NCBI GenBank assembly: GCA_014529385.2
Contig: CM043965.1
Location: 13,037,912-13,101,911 of the forward strand
DNA: 64,000 bases
Reading direction: 5' to 3'
Origin: Adiantum capillus-veneris
Taxonomy: Eukaryota; Streptophyta; Polypodiopsida; Polypodiales; Pteridaceae
Shown: positions 1 to 64,000 of the stretch, in pieces
How positions within the stretch are numbered: position 1 is the stretch's first letter
How the letters are laid out: each line of letters opens with the position of its first letter
Notes under the pieces: model-generated
What the model was told of the DNA's origin: nothing
The model's database searches: none
The model's input: only the letters and a program-made list of their open reading frames with translations
Position numbers and translations under genes: made by a program

Positions 1-1680
1 ACCCTTGCCGGGGAGCATTAGTCTAAACATAGCATTTTAGGTGTTTAGCCAACGGATTTAGAATATGGACCTATGTTTTTTTAGCACATTTGAGGTGGGA
101 ATTGAGTCCAAGGTCTCAAAAACATGCAAAACCTCAGAGTGATTGAGAATACTCCCGTTGAATGAGAGTAGAATGAATTTGCATATGGGAAAGTGATATA
201 AATTGAAGGAGAACTTTAGACACTAGTAGAGAATTAGGTGAGGTTACGCATTACCATTTTAGCACACAAAAACACCAAAAATGACAAAATCAAGTCCTAC
301 CAAACCTAATCTTTCTGTTGTAAACTTTAGGTGGGATATTGTCTTCATGGGCACTAAACATAGCATGAGAATAATTTTGGGCGCGAGCACTTCAAGAAAA
401 TTTTGTAGTTTGCTGCTTAGTTCTCTTTTATGAAGATTGGGAAACTTTTGGTATGGAGTGGGAGAGGGGCCCTTAGAAGGACACTTTAACAAGTACATCT
501 AACCTACGCTAACCTTTCCAGGGTCAAAAATCACAAGCTGGTAGCCTAAAATCCAACTCTACTCAAGTAGGGGCCATCAACTTCAAGGGAATCAACACCA
601 AGTGCAAAACGGAAGACCAAGGGTACATTTGACCTTCACTACACTAGTAGAAGCTATATAAAGCAAAGAGGGGGCAAAAAATGCTAATTCAAGCAACAAT
701 TATCTTCGACGTGCTTAAGATAATATTTCACATAAAGGTCTTTTTGCACATCTATTTGCGCATGTATGATCTCCATAGCTTCCACACACCTTGTATAAAC
801 CTGGCACTCTCACATCATGCATTCACTTCACTATGTTGCAATATTCTGTCAAAGTTATGCAAAAGGGTGCTCACAAAGAACTGTTGGCCCTCAACTTAAG
901 CTCAAACTTTCCATAGAGCGTAGTTAGCACCTATTTGAGTTACACAAAAGATATCAATCCAAAAGAGTTTCGATTCATTGCAAGTTTATCTTCAACACGT
1001 TGAATATACCCCTATGACATATTGAACTTTTTTCCATCAATTTTCTTCTTGAATATGTGCACATGGTCTATGTGAAGCTCCATATCAAGTTACATCAAGT
1101 TTGATATAGCTTAACTACTAGAACCGAGCATAAGCACTAATTACAAAAAAAAGCAACGCAAATTTGCCTACAACTCTCACCAAAGAGCCAAGCCCAAAAT
1201 TCCATCCAACTTCACACATATCACCTACAACATCAACATGACTTGCAAATTCACTTTGGCACAAATCTACAATCAAATGCACATCTGTATTTTTGGCACG
1301 CCAAAGATAGATTTTGTTAGATTTTGTGTTTTTGGCATTTCAATTGTTGTAATTGCATTTCTACTTGTTAGTAAAGGTTGGAACATGTCTGACAGACAAA
1401 TTCTAACGCGCTCATGGAAGTATCTCTCTCATCATCCATGAGGGCTCCCAAGAAGAAAAATATGAAGAACAAATTGGTAGAGTTCCCACATACCAACTAG
1501 AGGAACAATCTCTCAAAGAACCTAATGCTACCTGGCTGACCAAAGACCAACTGGAGCACCAGCACGTAGCAGTATACCATGGGACCGTCACAAGTTTCCA
1601 AAACAAAGTATAGCCAACACAACTTATTTTTTGTTGTTGTGGTTTGTTTACACTACCAAACACAATTGTTATAGCATAGT
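1..1680. other. Intergenic flank with no recognisable gene
   Basis: AT-rich sequence 3' of the kinesin gene. No ORF with family resemblance, RNA gene or clear element terminus is visible in it. Confidence 0.6.
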
Positions 1681-1682
1681 TT

Positions 1683-1830
1683 CAAGGGGAGTTGGCCTAG
1701 TGGTAAAGGTATGGGGCTCTATTCGCACCCACTAGGGTGCAACCCTTGAGACATGCGGATGTGGGTGAGTGGGCACAATCCAGTAAAACTAGTCGAAGCT
1801 TAGAACGGCTTAAATAATTGTTATTTTTAT
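1683..1830 (+). mobile_element. tRNA-derived SINE-like sequence
   Basis: Contains a near-perfect RNA polymerase III A box (TGGCCTAGTGGTAAAGG, about 1692-1708). A B-box-like GGTGCAACCC follows about 43 bases later. The acceptor-stem folding of a true tRNA is not evident, so a tRNA-derived SINE is more likely than a tRNA gene. It ends in a T/A-rich stretch. Confidence 0.55.
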
Positions 1831-1963
1831 AAGGCATTGTTTCATATTTTCCTATAAAAGTGTGGCCAAAAAAAAAAAAAAAATCTGAGAGAACGCCATA
1901 TCATTTTCTTCCCGTCTTCTATCCAAGAGCGCAGGCTTCCACGACCCGTCTGCTCGCTGTCTG

Positions 1964-1968
<5 letters not shown>

Positions 1969-2013
<45 letters not shown>
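1969..2013. repeat. (GA)n microsatellite
   Basis: About 45 bases of GA on the plus strand. It lies 3' of the kinesin gene with no LINE attached, so it may be an unoccupied version of the microsatellites seen elsewhere in the window. Confidence 0.9.
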
Positions 2014-2016
<3 letters not shown>

Positions 2017-2518
2017 TTCTCGTACGGGCACCCTTCAAGCTGCATCTTCATACCTCTCTTCATCTCACCTCCGGCAGTGCCATTCGTCTCTAGGATGTCT
2101 TGTTTTAGTAGCTCTAAACTGTGGTCATTCACACAAAGTCCTGGTAGCTCAAATTGTATTGATACACTATATAAAGCATGGAATTATAGTGATTCATTAT
2201 AAAAGGGCAGTGCCATTGCGCACAAGCACCCTTGTTAAAATAATTTGAGCAGTTGATGATACAGTAGCACGGTATGTGTCCAAGGTTAGAAGCTACAGGG
2301 TTGAGAAAACTATGGTACAAAGGTTGAAAAGCGACAGGGGTGGGAAACTATGGAACAAGAGCTTCAGGAAAGGTTGTTTGAGGAAGGTGAGCAATTACTA
2401 TATGCACTCCCACAATCTGTTCCAAGGAACTTTCAGGAAATGGGAGCGACAAAGAATTTGGTTGAAGATGTACATTGTTGATAAACTGACATATCTATGC
2501 AGGGAGGAGGTTAGGTTG

Positions 2519-55205
<52,687 letters not shown>

Positions 55206-55220
55206 CTAAAGCCATAAAAA

Positions 55221-55222
<2 letters not shown>

Positions 55223-55280
<58 letters not shown>
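55223..55280. repeat. (TC)n beside exon w1
   Basis: TC tract starting about 17 bases from the acceptor of exon w1. It bounds the second LINE array. Confidence 0.95.
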
Positions 55281-55282
<2 letters not shown>

Positions 55283-55749
55283 GCACGTCATCACATCCAC
55301 TCGAGATTGAGACTGGCAGATTCAGAGGGACACCAACAGATAGCAGGATATGCCGCCTATGCCATCTAGAGCCAAAGATAGAAGTACATTACATATGCCA
55401 TTGCACAGTGTACTATGAGATACGAGGCCGTTTTCATTGTCTATTCAGAGAAGGTTTTGGGCCTCTATCTAGGGTCATGAGTTATGAGGATCAGAGATGT
55501 CTTGGGCTATATCTACTTGAGTTACACAGGCATAGAGAAACTTTACTAAGGAGAGCTGAAGAGCGACAACCCCAGAGACAGATCACAGATTTCTTTACAC
55601 TAGATATTGTACACCCAGAAGAACAGAGAGAGGAGCAGCCAACAATGGAGAGGTCTACCCGCACTAATGGCATTCTCATAGACCGAGCATTGGAGCTAGG
55701 GAGATCTAGACGACCCCGATGGGGAAGAGGAGCTACACAGTTTCGAAGG
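55281..55749 (+). mobile_element. (TC)n LINE, ORF2 C-terminal fragment
   Basis: Knuckle CRLCHLEPKIEVHYICHC, then QRQITDFFTLD and the basic tail (ILIDRALELGRSRRPRWGRG). It is cut at about 55749 before the 3' UTR. A short unrelated T/C-rich stretch leads into (TC)n at 55799-55871. Confidence 0.8.
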
Positions 55750-55795
55750 TTCTCTAACATTGCTCCCCCCTTCTCTCTCTTCTAGCCTCTCTCCC

Positions 55796-55875
<80 letters not shown>

Positions 55876-56000
55876 CGTACTCTATCACTGCCCCTCCCTT
55901 GCCATCTCCTCACGCTTCCCCACTCGCCCAACTACCGCGCCCGCTGCTAGTGTGGGTGCACACATACGTTTAGTGACTCCTTTGCGGACGGCGATCAAGC

Positions 56001-56842
56001 ATGAGGAAGCTGCACGATAAAGACGACCCCCTCGAGGATACTATTCAAAAGTGCAAAGAGGAAATGACGGAAACCATTACCAAGATGAACCGTAATCTCT
56101 TGGGCACAATAAACATGCTCGAAGGACGCGTGCTGATCCAAGAGAGCAAGATAAGTACGTTGGAAGACCGAGTGACGACTCAAGATGAAGAGATTGCGTC
56201 ACTCAAGAAAGATCTCGCCGAAGCACGATCAAGAAACACACTAGAAGAGAGCGAACTGCAACCCTCAGTAATTGAAGAAATCAACACGATCAAAGAGCAA
56301 GTACGGGCCATCAAAGAGGGAGAAGAGCAACACAAAGAAATGACAACCTCTTGGGTGGATGTTCTTACCAAAACTCAACAAAAAGCAGATGAAGCCGAGA
56401 AATGGATCAAGGTGGCCAAGAAAGGAAAAGGCAAGGAGATAACGCCCACGTCCACACCCACTATCATCAATCAGACACTAGAGGAGGAGCAAAGAAGACG
56501 GGTGCGCACTTTACATGTAAGAATTTGCGATCTGATGGGGGTTCATGAGCCGACGCACACAAGGGCATGGAGAGTGGACAACATAAAGAAAAATGGAGGC
56601 AATGGAGAAACCTCATAGAAAGAGCACTCAACCTCCGTTTTCCCTCCATGGAAGCGAAGAAGTCCTTGAAGAAAAGACCAACTCTTAAAGAGACTAGCAT
56701 CTTTCTCGGGGATGATCTCACCCTCTCGCAGATCGCTCATATGCAGGAAGTAATGCCGGAGATTAGAGCGGCAAGGGGAAAACGCAAGATTGCCTTTTAC
56801 CGAGATGGAAAAGTGGTAATACTAGAGCGACGCTCCACATGA
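56001..56842 (+). pseudogene. LINE ORF1 (coiled-coil nucleic-acid-binding protein)
   Basis: ATG at 56001 in a 205-codon frame with a long coiled coil (KISTLEDRVTTQDEEIASLK), then a Lys-rich linker and RRRVRTLHVRICDL. The sequence shifts frame at about 56570 into GDDLTLSQIAHMQEVMPEIR and AFYRDGKVVILERR, a C-terminal domain typical of LINE ORF1 proteins, ending at 56842. It would coat the LINE RNA. Confidence 0.75.
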
Positions 56843-56872
56843 CGGTGCGAGACTTATGGGACCACACTCAAA

Positions 56873-57856
56873 GTGGCTGCCTGGAACTGTAAAGGATCTA
56901 TGCGTCTTGATGTGGGTGCTTTTGAGGATAGCTTTACTGGAAGAGACATCATCTTTTACTCTGAGACACACCAGGCCCCTGGGCAATCCATGCCTCACAT
57001 CAGTGGATACAAGTGGGAGACAGCTTACAAACAGGAGACACGCTCAAAGCATAGAGGGCGAGGCTCAGGGGGAGTGGCAGTGTTATTTAGAGAGGATCTG
57101 CAGCCACTGATACATATAGCCCGCAGGGATGAGCAGGCTAGGTACATGTGGGTGAGATTGAAAGCAGAGACAGGCAGATATCTCTACCTAGCTATTTGCT
57201 ACTTTCCCCCGAGTACATCAGTTTATGCATCACCCAAAGGACAATCCCCTTTCTCTATTTTGGATGATGACATATGGGAGTGCTCTAGGGATGGTGACAT
57301 TATCATCCTAGGGGACTTCAATGCTAGGACTGCCCATCACCAGGCAATGTTTTATGATACTTCAGAGGAGATGCTAAGAGAGCTAGATGTTGTAGAGACA
57401 AGCCTGTCCAGACTATCACACGATGTGGATTATACTAAGTATGGGCGACACCTAATAGACATGGGCACCGCACATGGATTGGCCATCTTGAACGGCCTAT
57501 AGAGATTTCCTACTACGGGAGGTTTTAAATGCTTCCCACATAGACATGGAGCCAGCACAGTGGACTATGTCATGGCACAGCCGAATCTCATCTCTAGTAT
57601 CCAGGATCTCACAGTTGGGCCCAGACCGGTCGGGGTGGCAGCAGATCATGCTCTGGTGTCCATGACCATCTCCTACCAGTTCAATGTAGCACACAGGCCA
57701 CGGGTAGCAGCCCCTACTCGCTACACCTTCACACGGGAGACGGATTCTGTATACATGGACGGGATCTACAGACGCCTATGCACTGAGGACCCGGGGCGAC
57801 CTCTAGAGGAGCTAACTACTATACTGACACAGACATTACGTGATGCACCAGCATAA
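56873..57856 (+). pseudogene. LINE ORF2 endonuclease domain
   Basis: EEP-type endonuclease with its signature residues: AAWNCKG (Asn), FYSETH (Glu), GSGGVAVLFRED, LGDFNAR (Asp/Asn), VDYVMAQPNL and ADHALVSM (Asp-His). A TAG at about 57500 splits the frame. In this family the enzyme would nick the target, here presumably (TC/GA)n. Confidence 0.85.
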
Positions 57857-58187
57857 TCATACCCACACACCCAGCCTGAGCAGAGCCGCCGATCAAGGAG
57901 CATGCCTCCAAACAGAAGGTACGATGAAGAGTACCGCCAGACTAGAGCCAGACTTCAGAGGGAGGTGCTTTTGGGGGACGTCACTCACAGACAGTCACAG
58001 ATTGATTTCTGACGCCTGGTGCGACGGAAGAAGAGGGCTTTTTTGGCTCGACTCGAGCAGGATCTATATCAGCTATTCTTGAGTCAGGACTCCCGTGAGC
58101 CGTGGCGGCTTTTTCATGAGAAGTCTCCCCCCCCCCCCCCCCTCTGCTATTTCCTCCACAGAGACCTAGGGTCAGTACGCATCATCT

Positions 58188-59472
58188 TTGTACACAGTAC
58201 CTGGACAGCCGTCCCTCCCCAAACCCCCTGATCCATGCCCACACACATGTGTTTTTTTCACTGCTGAGATGGTGAAGAAAGCTACTGACAAGATGAGGAC
58301 TAAGAGAGCATATGATCATGATGGCTTAGTCGCTGAGCATTTCATGCATGCCAAAGACCTACTGGCAGAGCTTCTAGCAATTATGTTTAATCGTGCCATG
58401 TGTGAGGGCCTACCGGACACTTGGAGCCTATATACGATCGTACCTATCTTTAAGTCAGGAGACCCCATGGAGCCTGGGAATTATCGCACTATCATGATTG
58501 GACACACACCGGCACGGTTGTATGCATCCATTCTTGAGCAACAGCTAGGTAGATGGGCAGAGAGGGAAGGAATGCGTGCAATTGGGCAGGCAGGTTTGAG
58601 GCTCCCCTACTCTTGACCATATCTTGACACTCAGGGCCATCATCGAGGAAGGCAGATCTCATGGGAGAAGGATATATTGTAGCTTTGTGGACTTCCGCAA
58701 AGCTTTTGACACAATACCCAGAGCAAGATTGATGCGCAGATTACAGGAAATGGGAGTACCCACAGAGCTCATTTGGGGGATCATGGCATTGTACATATCA
58801 GTAGTAGGACATGTACGCACCCCGGAGGGACTTTCTACACCGGTTCACTCCACTATTGGGGTGAAGCAGGCCTGCCCACTCTCTCCTACTCTTTTCGGTA
58901 TGTATGTGGATGAGGTCTCTGACTACATTGAGAGCGATGGGGCTAGAGGTGCACAGTTGGCAGGGACATGTATCCCATTTTTGTTATATGTTGATGATAT
59001 AGTGTTGATCTCCGAATCCCCAGAGGGAATGCAACGTCAATTGGATGCTTTGCATACGTTTGCCCACGAAAGTGGGTTGTCTGTCAACCTTGCTAAAACC
59101 AAGGTTATGGTGTTTAATACCACCCCACAGTGGATCACGAGGTCAGCACCTACATTCACATACGGCCAGGAGACTGTGGAGTACACAGATGCTTACACTT
59201 ACCTTGGAGTGGTTTTTAGCCGACCTACCTTCTCACTCAGAAGAGCAGCAGATATCAGACTTACTAGAGCCCACGCAACATTGGGTAGATTGGAGAAGAT
59301 GTGTTTGCAGGTTCAGTTTCAAGAGCCCCAAACGAAGCTCTGGCTCTTTGACACTTTGGTGGCTTCAGCATTGCTCTATGGAGCTAAGATATGGGACCTT
59401 CATTGGATCACCGTGGGAGGCCGGGTCGCACAAATGGATGGGGGAACATGGAGAAACTTCTCGTCTCTATGA
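58188..59472 (+). pseudogene. LINE ORF2 reverse transcriptase domain
   Basis: RT blocks in order: WSLYTIVPIFKSGDPMEPGN YR, FVDFRKAFDTIPRARLMRRL, GVKQACPLSPTLFGMYVDE, LLYVDDIVLISES and SGLSVNLAKTKVMVFN. A frame break lies at about 58605. All other copies retain YADD or a one-residue variant. Clade not assigned; the sequence is jockey/L1-like rather than telomerase- or group-II-like. Confidence 0.88.
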
Positions 59473-60374
59473 TCTCGCGGCTCATTAGAGCCAAGGCATC
59501 AGTACCACGGGCCATTATCCGAGCAGAGCTAGCGCCCCCCCCACTAGTGGTGGAGGCGCTCACCAGATCAGTCTCCTTCATAAACCGCACATGAGAACTC
59601 CCTAGAGACAGATATGCTCGCATAGCACTTGAGTCCTCTCGAACGGCGATTAATAAAATCATCCGTCAGGATCTTATACAATTGGATACTAAGAGGACAT
59701 GGGTAGACCCTACACAAGAATTGGGCACGAAGATGGCCGACTACAAAGAAAACTTCCTACAACTATCTGAAGATGGATTTGTGACTCGCCCGAGCTACAT
59801 GGATACCCACCTGTCTCATGGTTTGAGATGTGGTATTGGTCAGATTCGTACATCCTCACACCAGCTGGAAATTGAATTTGGCAGATTTAGGGAAATCCCA
59901 CCTGAGAGCAGAATTTGCAAGTTATGCGGAATGGAGCCGGAGACAGAATTACACTACATATGCCATTGCACCGTATACTATGACATACGTGGGCGTTTCC
60001 ATTGCCTATTTAACGAAGGCTTTGGACCTCTAGATAAAGTCATGCAATACCAAGATCAAAGGTGCTTAGGCCTGTACCTACTGGAACTACATCGGCACAG
60101 GGATAATCTAATGAGAAGACAAAGAGCACTACAGCCTCAGAGGCAGATCACAAATTTCTTCGGATCGAGAGAAGCAAGAATGGAAGGAGAAGCGAGAGGC
60201 CAGCAACGAGCACAAAGGAGTGCCCACATTCATACCAAAGGCACCCTCATTGACAGGGGGATTGAGCTTAGGAAATCGAGACGACCACGACCGAGATGCA
60301 GAAGCACACTTCGCCGGAGGAGACTACAACAAAGGATTAGAAGCATTCTAGCCAAACACCTAGAATGCTCCTAA
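59391..60374 (+). pseudogene. LINE ORF2 C-terminal domain: knuckle, PIP-like motif, basic tail
   Basis: Post-RT helical region, knuckle CKLCGMEPETELHYIC (CX2CX8HX2C), conserved FGPLDKVMQYQDQRCLGLYL, PIP-like QRQITNFF and tail GTLIDRGIELRKSRRPRPRC to the stop at 60372-60374. The segment from 59682 is open. Confidence 0.82.
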
Positions 60375-60550
60375 GAAGTTTATTCAATACTTTGTATTTA
60401 GTTTTTCACATTTATTTTCACACTTTCACACTTTTCACACTTAGTACTTTAGTACTAAGGTACCCAGACATTGTAACAGATTCACCACTTTTGTATCAGT
60501 TTGGTCTCATAGGTCATTTGAAGACGCCTTTTTAACATTTATTTCATTTC

Positions 60551-63783
<3,233 letters not shown>

Positions 63784-63859
63784 CGAACCTTTACCCCCCC
63801 CCCAACCCTCCCCCTCCCCCCCTCCTTTACTTTTGTTTTCGAGGCACATACACACACAC

Positions 63860-64000
63860 ACACACATACACAAAGCTGAACATATTGAGGACACCTGGCC
63901 ACACCGCCTCGTGCTCTGCCACTCGTCGCGATCGCCGCCAGTGTTGGTGCACACGTACATCCAGTGCCGTGCCCGCTGCTAGGGTGGGTGCACACGCGCA
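63860..64000 (+). mobile_element. 5' end of another full-length (TC)n LINE, runs off window
   Basis: CCCGCTGCTAGGGTGGGTGCACAC near 63970 matches the 5' UTR of the copy at 55872 (CCCGCTGCTAGTGTGGGTGC at about 55937). Preceded by a C-rich stretch and (CA)n. Confidence 0.65.

Noticed and set aside
56001-56618. The coiled-coil frame as a kinesin-related or other host gene
   Set aside because: It is on the plus strand, directly precedes LINE endonuclease and RT, and is bounded with them by (TC)n; it is LINE ORF1.

Overview
The window is nuclear DNA from a land plant with a large, transposon-packed genome. The evidence is a plant-type phragmoplast kinesin (KIN12) with very long introns, plus L1-type LINEs, Ty3/gypsy elements, hAT elements and a tRNA-derived SINE. 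A fern or similarly large-genomed plant is my guess; nothing in the sequence fixes the species.

One host gene dominates. A KIN12 / phragmoplast-orienting-kinesin-like gene runs on the minus strand from exon 55116-55205 (motor switch I) to its stop codon at 2519-2521. I traced 31 exons whose phases all join; they encode the C-terminal 2,684 residues. The exons for the N-terminal part of the motor (P-loop) lie beyond base 64000. One 4.9 kb exon (6556-11478) holds most of the coiled coil. Three of the 30 introns start with GC instead of GT. Two introns are giant: 11884-33359 (21.5 kb) and 34051-50174 (16.1 kb). The intron upstream of exon 55116-55205 exceeds 8.8 kb.

Region by region. 1-2518 is the 3' flank, with a tRNA-SINE-like sequence and a (GA)n tract. 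2519-11883 is the compact 3' part of the gene. 11884-33359 is an intron of nested elements: a gag-protease LTR retrotransposon (12386-19169) carrying two hAT-type MITEs, an L1 LINE (minus strand), a degraded Ty3/gypsy element (minus strand) split by a hAT transposon, an inverted fragment of the first LTR family, and a copia-type LTR. 33360-34050 holds four small exons. 34051-50174 is an array of LINE copies separated by (TC)n tracts, followed by an L1 5' half. 50175-55205 holds ten exons, with a hAT MITE in one intron. 55206-64000 is a second LINE/(TC)n array containing a nearly full-length copy (55872-60555).

The main biological novelty is the plus-strand LINE family. Its copies are almost always bounded on both sides by (TC)n, all lie in the same orientation, and share one 3' terminus that runs into (TC)n rather than poly(A). 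This suggests a microsatellite-targeted non-LTR retrotransposon. Its ORF2 has endonuclease, reverse transcriptase and a C-terminal zinc knuckle, followed by a conserved PCNA-binding (PIP-box-like) motif and a basic tail. The arrays abut the splice acceptors of two kinesin exons within about 10-20 bases, so the elements seem to have colonised intronic GA/TC microsatellites beside exons.
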